Made by a program: the position numbers and the translations under genes | Origin: an uncultured Bacilli bacterium | GTDB taxonomy: Bacteria > Bacillota_I > Bacilli_A > RF39 > UBA660 | Length of the DNA stretch: 64,000 nt | Assembly (NCBI GenBank): GCA_934162425.1 | Contig: CAKPIS010000004.1 | Location: 1-64,000, forward strand | Direction of reading: 5' to 3' | In this document: piece by piece, positions 43,332 to 51,676 of the stretch | How positions within the stretch are numbered: the first letter of the stretch is position 1 | How the letters are laid out: each line of letters starts with the position of its first letter | Notes under the pieces: model-generated | Told to the model about the DNA's origin: nothing | The model's input: only the letters and a program-made list of their open reading frames with translations | The model's database searches: none

Positions 43332-43919
43332 CTATTTAATTTTTAATACTTTTTTCATATAGCATTTTCCACATAAAGGTACATACTCATATTTTTCTTT
43401 TTTACCATCTATAATGCATTCATCACCTTTTAGAGTAAATCTTTTGTTTACTTTTCTTGCATTAAATCTTGCTTTAACACCACATGAACATATTGTTTCT
43501 AATTCTTTAAACTTATCAGCTAGTTCAAATATTCTTTTTGAACCTTCAAAAAACTCTGACTTAAAATTAGTTTTAAGTCCAAAACAAATAACTGAAATAT
43601 TATGTTTTTTAGATATTATCCATATTTCTTCTACTTGTTTTTTTGTTAAAAACTGAGCTTCATCTACTAAAATTGCATCAGCTTTTAATATACTTTTAAT
43701 GTATTTATCACAAAGTAAACTTTCATTTTCTAATAATTTAATATCTACTTTTCTTTTAGGACCAATTCTTGATACTAAGTAATCTTCTCCTTTAGTATCA
43801 ATAGAAGGCTTTATCAAAACAACTTTTTTATTATTTTCTTCATAATTATAAGCCATTTGCAAAAGTGCCATACTTTTACCTGAGTTCATTGGTCCATATC
43901 TAAATTCTAGATTTGCCAC
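43332..43919 (-). CDS. tdk: Thymidine kinase
   Basis: This TK1-type enzyme has 195 residues, with Walker A RYGPMNSGKS near the N-terminus, Walker B ILVDEAQF in the middle, and the C-terminal zinc site CSCG ... CGKCYMKK. It phosphorylates thymidine in the salvage pathway. The start is GTG at 43919, preceded by GAGGTG at 4 nt, giving the usual TK1 N-terminus; a longer reading would overlap serS. It is downstream of serS in the T-box operon. Confidence 0.93.
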   Translation of the reverse strand: MANLEFRYGPMNSGKSMALLQMAYNYEENNKKVVLIKPSIDTKGEDYLVSRIGPKRKVDIKLLENESLLCDKYIKSILKADAILVDEAQFLTKKQVEEIWIISKKHNISVICFGLKTNFKSEFFEGSKRIFELADKFKELETICSCGVKARFNARKVNKRFTLKGDECIIDGKKEKYEYVPLCGKCYMKKVLKIK

Positions 43920-43932
43920 TACGCACCTCACA

Positions 43933-45225
43933 TTATTTTTTATTTGGAACAATTACGCTTTTTCCACCCATATAAGGTCTTAAAACTTCTGGTATTAATA
44001 CACTACCATCTTCTTGTAAATTATTCTCTAAAAATGCTATTAACATGCGAGGTGGCGCTATAACTGTATTATTAAGTGTATGAGCAAATTCTTTAGTACC
44101 ATCTTCTTTTTTATAACGAATAAAAAGTCTTCTAGCTTGTGCATCTGTTAGATTTGAACAAGAACAAACCTCAAAATATTTTTTTTGTCTTGGACTCCAT
44201 GCTTCAATATCACAAGATCTATACTTAAGATCAGCAAGGTCACCAGAACAACAAACAAGTTTTCTAACTGGTATATCTAAACTTCTAAATAATTCTACTG
44301 AATAATTCCACATTTTATCATACCAAGCATCACTATCTTCTTTTTTACATACAACTACCATTTCTTGTTTTTCAAATTGATGAATTCTATATATACCACG
44401 TTCTTCTATACCATGAGCTCCTACTTCTTTTCTAAAGCATGGAGAATATGAAGTCATTGTAATAGGTAAATCGCTTTCTTTTAATAATTGATCTTTAAAT
44501 TTAGCTATCATAGAATGTTCTGATGTACCAATTAAATATAAGTCTTCCCCTTCTACTTTGTACATCATATTTTCTTTTTCTTCAAAAGACATAACACCAT
44601 CTACTGCTGAAGATCTAATCATATATGGTGGAATACAGTACGTAAATCCTTTATTAATCATAAAATCCCTAGCATAAGAAAGTACTGCTGAATGAAGACG
44701 TGCAATATCTCCCATTAAATAATAAAATCCATTACCACTAACACGGCCAGCAGCTTCTTTATCAAGACCATTAAATGTAGCCATTATATCTGAATGATAT
44801 GGTATTTCAAAATTAGGAACTTTAGCTTCTCCAAATACTTGTTCTTCTACGTTTTTAGAATCATCTTCACCAATAGGTACATCATTCGCTATAATGTTTG
44901 GAATCATCATCATTTTTGTCCTTATTTCTTTTTCTAAAGCTATTTCTTCTTCCTCTAATTTTGGAATACTTTCTTTAATTAACGCAACTTCTTCTTTTAT
45001 TTTATTAGCACCATCTATATCTTTGTTACGCATAAGGTTACCAATTTCCCTGCTAAGTGTATTAATAGAACTTCTTTTTTCATCAGCTTGCGCCTTAATA
45101 CTTCTGTACTTTATATCCATATCATATACTTCATCAACTAAAGGTAACTTTTTATCCTGAAATTTCTTTTTAATATTTTCTTTTACTAAAGCTTTATTTT
45201 CTCTTATTAGTTTAATATCTATCAT
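43933..45225 (-). CDS. serS: Seryl-tRNA synthetase
   Basis: This protein of 430 residues is full length. An N-terminal antiparallel coiled coil (about 25-105) binds the long variable arm of tRNA-Ser. The class II core has TSEHSMIAKFKDQ, motif 2 SYSPCFRKEVGAHG, QFEKQEMVV and motif 3 near NNTVIAPPRMLIAFLENN. It charges serine to tRNA-Ser (a tRNA-Ser with GCT anticodon lies at 51.5 kb). It is the fourth gene of the operon behind the T-box at 46.4-46.6 kb, whose acceptor bulge fits tRNA-Ser. Confidence 0.97.
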   Translation of the reverse strand: MIDIKLIRENKALVKENIKKKFQDKKLPLVDEVYDMDIKYRSIKAQADEKRSSINTLSREIGNLMRNKDIDGANKIKEEVALIKESIPKLEEEEIALEKEIRTKMMMIPNIIANDVPIGEDDSKNVEEQVFGEAKVPNFEIPYHSDIMATFNGLDKEAAGRVSGNGFYYLMGDIARLHSAVLSYARDFMINKGFTYCIPPYMIRSSAVDGVMSFEEKENMMYKVEGEDLYLIGTSEHSMIAKFKDQLLKESDLPITMTSYSPCFRKEVGAHGIEERGIYRIHQFEKQEMVVVCKKEDSDAWYDKMWNYSVELFRSLDIPVRKLVCCSGDLADLKYRSCDIEAWSPRQKKYFEVCSCSNLTDAQARRLFIRYKKEDGTKEFAHTLNNTVIAPPRMLIAFLENNLQEDGSVLIPEVLRPYMGGKSVIVPNKK

Positions 45226-45226
45226 A

Positions 45227-45724
45227 TTACTCCATCTCCTCTAATCTATTTCTTATTTTTTCATACGAAGGAGTATATCTTTTCTCTACTCTTTCATAAT
45301 CATATACAGTAGGTTCCTTTATTCTTGATAAGTCCATGTTATTTTCTAAATCAGCCATTTTAACAACTAAAGCTTCTTTAGATGCATTCTTAATTAAATT
45401 ATCAATATATTCAAAATAAGTTACCTTTTTATTTCTAGAAAGAATTATAACATCATCTACTATCTTTTTATCAAATCCTATATCAAGTAAATCTTCTTTT
45501 GTAACTTTTTTATCTTCTATTACATCATGAAGTAGCGCAACTATTTTTTCATCTATAGTATTTACATTGCGATATACATAAAATAAGTGTAAAAGATATG
45601 GAAATCCTCCTTTATCTGTATCATTTTTAAATAGTATTAAAGAAAGTTCTAAAGCTTTATATATACTATTATTACTCGTCTTTAATTCTTCATACTTTTC
45701 ATCAGTTAAATATTCTTTTAGCAT
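45227..45724 (-). CDS. RelA/SpoT-type HD hydrolase domain protein, stand-alone
   Basis: This protein of 165 residues contains only an HD domain of the RelA/SpoT kind: PYLLHLFYVYRNV, then VALLHDVIEDKKVTKEDLL with the HDxxED motif, and VVKMADLENNMDL with the distal Asp. No synthetase, TGS or ACT domain follows. It could hydrolyse (p)ppGpp like small alarmone hydrolases, or another nucleotide. It lies 1 nt ahead of serS under the serine T-box, a suggestive link to amino-acid starvation. Activity is inferred. Confidence 0.78.
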   Translation of the reverse strand: MLKEYLTDEKYEELKTSNNSIYKALELSLILFKNDTDKGGFPYLLHLFYVYRNVNTIDEKIVALLHDVIEDKKVTKEDLLDIGFDKKIVDDVIILSRNKKVTYFEYIDNLIKNASKEALVVKMADLENNMDLSRIKEPTVYDYERVEKRYTPSYEKIRNRLEEME

Positions 45725-45734
45725 AACATTCTCC

Positions 45735-45980
45735 TTATTTATTTTTAGTTTCTATATTTTGTTCTTCAAATCTATATTTTTGTTTTACGTTTGGATATTT
45801 TTCATGGTCTACTTCACTTAAAAACATATCAAGTGGTCTAACATATAGTTCTAAAGAGCCATGTAATCCTCTATATAAAACTAACTTTTCTTTTGTCTCA
45901 GAATGAATTACTGTATCTATTACTAAGTAATAATCTCCTTTAAAGTGTTTGTAAATTGTGTTTTTTTGTAATTTTCTCAT
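45735..45980 (-). CDS. DUF1653 protein
   Basis: This protein of 81 residues fits the small DUF1653 family: YKHFKGDYYLVIDTVIHSET, LYRGLHGSLELYVRPLDMFL and VDHEKYPNVKQKYRFE are its conserved blocks. It has a compact beta fold; function unknown. It sits between the GNAT gene and the HD hydrolase, with an AAAGGAG site. Confidence 0.9.
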   Translation of the reverse strand: MRKLQKNTIYKHFKGDYYLVIDTVIHSETKEKLVLYRGLHGSLELYVRPLDMFLSEVDHEKYPNVKQKYRFEEQNIETKNK

Positions 45981-45983
45981 TTT

Positions 45984-46391
45984 CTATTCTCCTTTTATTT
46001 TTATTTTATACATATTTGCATAGCTATATTTACCATCATCACTAAAAACATATTTAGTTGGAATATTAACATCACCTACGTATTTTGCATTTTGACTTTC
46101 AGCTAGCTTAATAGATGCTATATTATCTGGAATTATAGCTAAATATAAATCATTATCATCTATTCTTCTTATGTTATCAACTAATAGTTTAAGTGCTTTT
46201 TTACCATACCCTTTATTTCTATATTCTTCATATAAAAAGTAAGATAAATTACCAACTATACTATCATTTTCATATGTATATGAAATATGTCCTATTTCTT
46301 CTAATGTTTCATTTAAGATAATTTTAAAATATGCTTCATTAGGAACATCTTCTAAAATAAGAGATATTATTTTATCACTTGCAAATATCAT
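45984..46391 (-). CDS. GNAT-family N-acetyltransferase, first gene of the T-box operon
   Basis: This protein of 135 residues is RimI/RimJ-like. The acetyl-CoA loop is in YEEYRNKGYGKKALKLLV, followed by NIASIKLAESQNAKYVG. The substrate is unknown. Its ATG follows GGGGGG and lies 23 nt behind the T-box terminator, so its translation depends directly on serine-tRNA charging. Confidence 0.85.
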   Translation of the reverse strand: MIFASDKIISLILEDVPNEAYFKIILNETLEEIGHISYTYENDSIVGNLSYFLYEEYRNKGYGKKALKLLVDNIRRIDDNDLYLAIIPDNIASIKLAESQNAKYVGDVNIPTKYVFSDDGKYSYANMYKIKIKGE

Positions 46392-46413
46392 TTAAATTCC
46401 CCCCAATAATTAT

Positions 46414-46600
46414 AAAAAAGAATAAGCCTATATATTGCTGGAGTGATATTAATCACGGTGCCATCACAGCTTATTCTTAATTTATTTAACGACCCATAAG
46501 TGCCGCAAATGCTTTTAACATTTGTCTTAGAAGTAGATTCACTAAATACTATTTATCATTTCACACCATGTAATGACTCTCTTTAAAATAGAATTTTAGC
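46414..46600 (-). promoter_or_regulatory. Serine-type T-box leader
   Basis: Read on the minus strand, the antiterminator is textbook. Helix A1 is GCUG(u)GA / UCCAGC, the 7-nt bulge is UGGCACC (46457-46463), and helix A2 is GUGAU / AUCAC. The bulge UGGC pairs with a tRNA ending GCCA, which is what tRNA-Ser has, including the one at 51520-51610. The stem AAGAAUAAGC / GCUUAUUCUU with U6 (46414-46479) is the terminator. GUGAAUCUAC contains a Ser codon UCU (46535-46537) as candidate specifier. It should raise expression of the six-gene serS operon when tRNA-Ser is uncharged. Confidence 0.85.
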
Positions 46601-46636
46601 TAATAGTCTTCATCAATGATTTAAATATATCTTTAT

Positions 46637-46664
46637 ATTATAATAAATGCTTTTAATTGTCAAT
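46637..46664 (-). promoter_or_regulatory. Promoter of the T-box operon
   Basis: On the minus strand TTGACA (46659-46664), 16 nt and TATAAT (46637-46642) stand ahead of the leader. The start point would be near 46630. Confidence 0.85.
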
Positions 46665-46672
46665 TTATAAAA

Positions 46673-47386
46673 CTATAAATTTACGTTATGATATACTTTT
46701 TGTACATCTTCAACTTCATCTAACATAGAAAGTAATTTATCAAAGTTTTCTTTATCTTCACCTTCTAATGTAGTCATTTCATCTGGTATCATAGTAACTT
46801 CATCATAAGTAATATCAGCATCTTTTTTATAATCTAAAATAGCTTCTTTTATCTTATATAAATCGCTAGGATCTCCATATATTGTTAAAGTATTATCTTC
46901 TGTTTCTATATCTTTAGCATCTACTTCTTTCATAAGAAGTGCTTCATAAGCTTCATCTTCTGTTAAATCTTTAACCATAACAACAGCTAAATTTTCATAC
47001 ATATGAGATACACATCCCTTTGCTCCCATCTTAGCTTTAGACTTAGTAAATGCATTTCTAACTAAACTTACTGTTCTATTAACGTTATCTGTTAAACAAT
47101 CTACTATAACAGTTGCACCACCAGATGCAAAACCCTCATATCTAGCTGCCGTGTAGGATTCATCTACACCACTATTTACCTTATCAATTGCTCTTTTAAT
47201 AACATCAGCTGGAACTTGCTCTTTTTTTGCCTTTTCAATTAAATGTCTTAATGTCAAATTACCATTAGGATCTGTTCCACCTTGTTTTGCAACACTATAT
47301 ATTTCTTTTGCATAACTTGAATATATTTTAGCCTTAGCTTGACCAGTTTTAGCTTTACTAGCTGCTATATTAGGAAATCTTCCCAT
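46673..47386 (-). CDS. yebC: YebC/PmpR-family protein
   Basis: This protein of 237 residues begins with the conserved basic segment (MGRFPNIAASKAKTGQAKAK, family GHSKWxNIxxRK replaced by a shortened form), then LIEKAKKEQVPADVIKRAI and YEGFASGGATVIVDCLTDN. Family members have been described both as DNA-binding regulators and as translation factors that relieve ribosome stalling. It is monocistronic, with GGTGATTTAA ahead of the ATG. Confidence 0.93.
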   Translation of the reverse strand: MGRFPNIAASKAKTGQAKAKIYSSYAKEIYSVAKQGGTDPNGNLTLRHLIEKAKKEQVPADVIKRAIDKVNSGVDESYTAARYEGFASGGATVIVDCLTDNVNRTVSLVRNAFTKSKAKMGAKGCVSHMYENLAVVMVKDLTEDEAYEALLMKEVDAKDIETEDNTLTIYGDPSDLYKIKEAILDYKKDADITYDEVTMIPDEMTTLEGEDKENFDKLLSMLDEVEDVQKVYHNVNL

Positions 47387-47446
47387 TTAAATCACCATCC
47401 AATAAGTATATTCTACTTTATTTTATGCTATTTTTCAAGGGTTAAA

Positions 47447-49468
47447 TTATAAAGAATTATTATAAACTATAAGTTCATGCTGACATCTAGTTAATACAAC
47501 ATAATATAAATACTTTTCTCTTTTAGTATATAAGTTATTTTTGCTAGTATATGATATTACAGAATCAAATTCTAATCCCTTAGATAAATAACTTGGTATT
47601 ATAATTAAATCTCTGTTAAATTTAGATGAATTATTTGTAACTAAGCTTATATCTTTATAAACATCTTTTAACAAATCATATAACCTTACAGCATATAACA
47701 TATCTTTAGTAATTATTGCAAGTGATTTATATTTATTCTTTAAGTAATTTATATCATTTTTTAAGTATTTATCATCATCTCTTTTTATTACTGGTACACT
47801 TTCTTCTTTTCTTATTGCACTTACATGCTTTAAATTAAGTATTTTATTAGTAAACTCTATTATTTCTTTAGAAGAACGATAAGTTTTAGAAAGTTCTACG
47901 TATTTTGTATTACCATCTAATATATTTTTTAATACTTCTAAGCTGTCATATTTTTGATATGGATTTATCGTTTGATTAACATCTCCTAGCAAAGTAAAAG
48001 AAGCTCTTTTAAATATCTTAGTTAAAATAATGTACTGCATTTCATTATAATCTTGTGCCTCATCTATTACTACTTGTTTAATTAAGTTACTGTATGGAAA
48101 ACCATTTAATAAACCTTTTAGATATATAAAGCAAAGAGCATCATCATAATTAATTACTTTACTATTTAATTTTAGACTAATAGATTTATTAAAAGAAGAA
48201 CTAAATGAATCACTTATAAATAAATCTTTATATAATTTTTTGTAATCTGGTTTGATGCTTAATACTTCTTTTATTTTCTTTGTAATACTTATTTTATCTT
48301 TTTTTGATATTAAGCCTAATTTATTACATAAATGTTCAGCTATATAATCCATTCTTTCAAATATAGGCATCTTATTATATCTATCTTTTAATAAGTAATT
48401 TAAATATTCTTTTTCTATTAAAGAAAACTTAGTTTCTATATTATCTATAATTTTTATATTTTTATCTATTTCTTGTACGTAATTTTCTATAACTTTAATC
48501 ATTTTATTTGATAGCTTAAATCTAATTAAGTCTTCATCATCTCTTTTATTTGTATAATATTTTTCAATAAAGCCTGAAAATGATTCTACGCTTTTAAACT
48601 CTTTTATATAATGACTTGCAAACTCACTAAACGTTGTTTCACTAGTATTTTCTTCTCCTAACTCTGGAAGTACGTTTGATATATATTCTGAAAATATTTT
48701 ATTAGGTGAAAAGATAAGTACGTTTGATGATTTTAAGTTCTTTATTTTATATAGTAAAAAGGCTATTCTATGAAGTGCAACAGATGTTTTACCAGAGCCT
48801 GCTATTCCTTGCACTATTAAATTTTTATTTGATATATTTCTTATTATTTCATTTTGTTCTTGTTGTATGGTATTTACTATGTTTTTCATTTTATCTGAAG
48901 AAGATGAACTTAACACTTCTTGAAGCATATCATCTACTATGTTTAAATTGTTATCAAATACTCTAAGTAATTTTTTACCTTCTATTTTATATTGTCTTTT
49001 AAGCAGAATTTCTCCTTTTATTTCACCATCTGGTGCAGTATATTTAGCTTTTCCTTTAGAATAATCATAAAATAGTGATGCAATAGGACTTCTCCAATCG
49101 TAAATGATATAGTTTAAGTCTTTTTCTACGTTAGCTATTCCAATGTATACCTTTCTTGTATCTAAATTATCTTCTTTAAAGTCTATTCTTCCAAAATAAG
49201 GACTATATTCTAACTTTAATAATTTTCTATAGTAATTCATTTTAGTTAGTACAAAATTTGCTTCTAGTTGTGAAGACATTAATTCAGTTTGCATCTCAAC
49301 TCCATCAATACTTCCTCTGTTTTCCCATAAGACTTTTTTAAATTCTGTTATTTTTTCGTTTTTAACATGAATTTCTTTACCTAAAATATCTATTTTTTTA
49401 GATATTTCCTCTGTTGCAAACTCTAGATAGTCTTTTTCTTGCTTTATATCATTATTAGATAAAGCCAT
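47447..49468 (-). CDS. helD: HelD-type UvrD-like helicase (RNA polymerase recycling factor)
   Basis: This protein of 673 residues has an N-terminal coiled-coil arm (about 5-60), then the HelD signature SPYFGRIDFKEDN ... YIGIANVEKD and IIYDWRSPIASLFYDY. Superfamily 1 motifs follow: Walker A GIAGSGKTSVALHR, VVIDEAQDYNEMQ, LLGDVNQTI, and LSKTYRSSKEI. HelD removes stalled RNA polymerase from DNA, and some family members give rifamycin tolerance. The ATG at 49468 follows AAAGGATGTGATAAA. The leader carries a hairpin with a T run (49497-49521). Confidence 0.9.
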   Translation of the reverse strand: MALSNNDIKQEKDYLEFATEEISKKIDILGKEIHVKNEKITEFKKVLWENRGSIDGVEMQTELMSSQLEANFVLTKMNYYRKLLKLEYSPYFGRIDFKEDNLDTRKVYIGIANVEKDLNYIIYDWRSPIASLFYDYSKGKAKYTAPDGEIKGEILLKRQYKIEGKKLLRVFDNNLNIVDDMLQEVLSSSSSDKMKNIVNTIQQEQNEIIRNISNKNLIVQGIAGSGKTSVALHRIAFLLYKIKNLKSSNVLIFSPNKIFSEYISNVLPELGEENTSETTFSEFASHYIKEFKSVESFSGFIEKYYTNKRDDEDLIRFKLSNKMIKVIENYVQEIDKNIKIIDNIETKFSLIEKEYLNYLLKDRYNKMPIFERMDYIAEHLCNKLGLISKKDKISITKKIKEVLSIKPDYKKLYKDLFISDSFSSSFNKSISLKLNSKVINYDDALCFIYLKGLLNGFPYSNLIKQVVIDEAQDYNEMQYIILTKIFKRASFTLLGDVNQTINPYQKYDSLEVLKNILDGNTKYVELSKTYRSSKEIIEFTNKILNLKHVSAIRKEESVPVIKRDDDKYLKNDINYLKNKYKSLAIITKDMLYAVRLYDLLKDVYKDISLVTNNSSKFNRDLIIIPSYLSKGLEFDSVISYTSKNNLYTKREKYLYYVVLTRCQHELIVYNNSL

Positions 49469-49496
49469 TTTATCACATCCTTTCTTTTTGGCAAGC

Positions 49497-49521
49497 AAAA
49501 AAGCCGGATATTTCTATCCAG
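49497..49521 (-). terminator. Hairpin with T run in the helD leader (candidate attenuator)
   Basis: On the minus strand CTGGATA / TATCCGG, closed by a GAAA loop, is followed by CTTTTTT. A promoter lies just upstream: TTGACG (49553-49558), 17 nt, TATTAA (49530-49535). The expected start point is near 49523, so the hairpin would begin within a few bases of the transcript start. It could be a plain terminator of the LiaF-like gene upstream, but that gene ends 90 nt earlier. Confidence 0.55.
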
Positions 49522-49609
49522 TAGGTATATTAATACACACAATTTTGCAAACCGTCAATTTAATTATATCTGTTTTATGATTAATTACAAGAAAAAAAGA
49601 TAAAATTAT

Positions 49610-50266
49610 TTACCTTTTTATTTCTATACCACCAAACATACATGTAGCATTAACATAAATTGTTTTATTTTTAGGATTATTTTTATTATTAGATTTATTT
49701 TCTATACCACCAAACATACTAGATGATTTAGTAACTATGTTTACATTTTCTGGAACTGCTATATCAATTCCACCAAATATAGCATAGCAATCAATTACTA
49801 CATCTGTTTTTAAATTAATATCTTTTAAGTTAAGTTCTACTCCTCCAAATACAGCATAGCAAGAAGTTCCTTTAAAATTATCATCATCTATTTTTTCTTT
49901 GGTACCACCAAAAATTCCTTTGTAATTAAAATCTTTGTTGTAAGTAATTTTTTTACTATTATTTTTTTTCTTTACCGATGATAAAACAAATGATAGACCA
50001 ATTGCTATTAATATGATAGCAACTGTAATTTTGGAATCAACTTTAGGTATAACATCTAAACCTGATAGTAAGTATAATATACCTATTATAACTAGTGCTA
50101 TGTTAAATATATCTATTTTCTTAAATTTAACTGTACTATTGATTCCTAATGCTATTAATATTATAGGCCATATAACATCCCAATCTAAATTAATATTGAA
50201 TCCTGGTATTAAAAATTTAAGTAAAAAATAAATTCCTAATAAAATTAAAACTATTCCAATAATCAT
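49610..50266 (-). CDS. LiaF-like membrane protein
   Basis: This protein of 218 residues has about four N-terminal membrane helices (2-95) followed by a C-terminal beta-helical domain (about 115-218). In it FGG recurs four times (GIFGGTKEK, AVFGGVELN, AIFGGIDIA, SMFGGIENK and CMFGGIEIK variants), as in the cell-wall-stress LiaF/DUF2154 group. LiaF restrains the LiaRS envelope-stress system; no liaRS genes lie nearby, so the regulatory role is inference. It has an AGGAGGT site. Confidence 0.8.
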   Translation of the reverse strand: MIIGIVLILLGIYFLLKFLIPGFNINLDWDVIWPIILIALGINSTVKFKKIDIFNIALVIIGILYLLSGLDVIPKVDSKITVAIILIAIGLSFVLSSVKKKNNSKKITYNKDFNYKGIFGGTKEKIDDDNFKGTSCYAVFGGVELNLKDINLKTDVVIDCYAIFGGIDIAVPENVNIVTKSSSMFGGIENKSNNKNNPKNKTIYVNATCMFGGIEIKR

Positions 50267-50303
50267 ATAACTTACCTCCTATTTAAATAATACTATATTT
50301 TTA

Positions 50304-50332
50304 AAGAAAAAGAAATCCTAAAAAGGACTTCT
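50304..50332 (-). terminator. Terminator of the Ord-like gene
   Basis: The minus-strand stem AGAAGTCCT / AGGATTTCT is followed by TTTTCTTT, beginning at the stop codon. Confidence 0.8.
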
Positions 50333-51381
50333 TATATATTATATTTTAATTCTCCCATACGTGATGTTGGTACAAAGCCTGGTTCTGCTTTTATTACATC
50401 AGGTATTCTATTTACGATACTTGCACAAGTAAGTTCTACTGTGTTTGGTTTATCAATTACCATTGTAGTGTCTTTATCTGCGCATACAGTCCATATGTTT
50501 CTATCATATTCATCTTTATTGTATACTTTACCTATGCATTCTGTTTCAAGTGTTATGCCTTCTTTAGTTTCTGTTGTTACAACAGCACTCATTCCAGTTG
50601 CCATACCAGTTTTAACAGTCATATTAAGTGTACTTGATTCTATGTCATAGCTATTAAATTGTGGAACACATTTTTGCTTTTGGCTAACAACTGTAAGTCC
50701 TAGTTTGTCACATAACCATCCATTAACATTCCACATGTATGATGGTGCGTATTTTCCACTTTCTATTATTTTGTTTCTTTCTTCATCAGATATTTCATCT
50801 GCTGATGCAATTTGATCTTCAAATTCTTCCTTTGTAAGTCCAGCTCCATGAGCTTTAGCTAGTGCTATACCATAGTCTTCTACATTGTATGAAGAACTTC
50901 CTTTAATTTTTGTTATATTATGACTTGCTCCTGCTATGCAAGAAATTAAATTACCCCAAAATGCATCTTGGTAACCACTTCCCGTTATTGTACAATTGTT
51001 CTTTTTAGCAAGTTCATCGATTTTTTTTGTTAAAGTTGGATTAGAATTCATTGGGTAAAATGCTTCTTCACATGTTGTTATTGCATTTATACCTAATTTT
51101 GCACATAAAAGAAGTGCATCTTTTGTATCTTCTAACAAGCTCATAGTAGTTACTATTACGCAGTCGGGTTTTAAGCTTTTAAGTAAGTCCTCTGCGTCAT
51201 TTACGCTGCTTACTAAAACTCCCATATTATCCTTTCCAATTATTTGTCCTATATCTTTTCCAATTACATCTTCATTAATATCTACTGCGCCTACAATTTT
51301 AGCACCATTTTCTAATACGTAACGCATAGTGTAAACGCTCATTTTTCCACAGCCATATTGAAATATTTTTAAATCTTTCAT
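50332..51381 (-). CDS. ord: 2,4-diaminopentanoate dehydrogenase-like oxidoreductase (Ord)
   Basis: This protein of 349 residues has an N-terminal Rossmann segment FQYGCGKMSVYTMRYVLENG and PDCVIVTT, then ITGSGYQDAFWGNLISCIAG and YNVEDYGIALAKAHGAGL, which resemble clostridial 2,4-diaminopentanoate dehydrogenase. That enzyme deaminates 2,4-diaminopentanoate with NAD(P)+ in ornithine fermentation. The companion genes ora, ort and orr are not in the window, so another diamino acid substrate is possible. The ATG at 51381 follows AAAGGTAGG. Confidence 0.78.
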   Translation of the reverse strand: MKDLKIFQYGCGKMSVYTMRYVLENGAKIVGAVDINEDVIGKDIGQIIGKDNMGVLVSSVNDAEDLLKSLKPDCVIVTTMSLLEDTKDALLLCAKLGINAITTCEEAFYPMNSNPTLTKKIDELAKKNNCTITGSGYQDAFWGNLISCIAGASHNITKIKGSSSYNVEDYGIALAKAHGAGLTKEEFEDQIASADEISDEERNKIIESGKYAPSYMWNVNGWLCDKLGLTVVSQKQKCVPQFNSYDIESSTLNMTVKTGMATGMSAVVTTETKEGITLETECIGKVYNKDEYDRNIWTVCADKDTTMVIDKPNTVELTCASIVNRIPDVIKAEPGFVPTSRMGELKYNI

Positions 51382-51476
51382 GTTTTTTCCTACCTTTCTA
51401 TTAATAGTATAGCACATATTTTTTAGCTGAAAAAGAGGATTAAATCCATCGTTTACATGGTATTTACAAAATGTAT

Positions 51477-51504
51477 AAAAAAAAGAACAATTTAGATTGC
51501 TCTT
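51477..51504 (-). terminator. Terminator of tRNA-Ser
   Basis: The minus-strand stem AAGAGCAAT / ATTGTTCTT (one wobble) is followed by T7. Confidence 0.85.
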
Positions 51505-51519
51505 AAGTTTTATAATATA

Positions 51520-51610
51520 TGGCGGAGTGAGAGGGATTTGAACCCTCGCGCCAGTTGCCCAGCCTACACCCTTAGCAGGGGCGCCTCTTCAGCCTCTTGA
51601 GTATCACTCC
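51520..51610 (-). tRNA. tRNA-Ser (anticodon GCT)
   Basis: This is a class II tRNA with a long variable arm. The acceptor is GGAGTGA / TCACTCC, the discriminator is G and CCA is encoded. The anticodon loop reads CTGCTAA, giving GCT. The 3' end GCCA fits the UGGC bulge of the T-box at 46.4 kb. Confidence 0.95.
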
Positions 51611-51676
51611 AGCTCAACATAAACAATTTTACACTATATTGTTTATTTGGTCAAGTTTATTATTATAAATTCTTAA

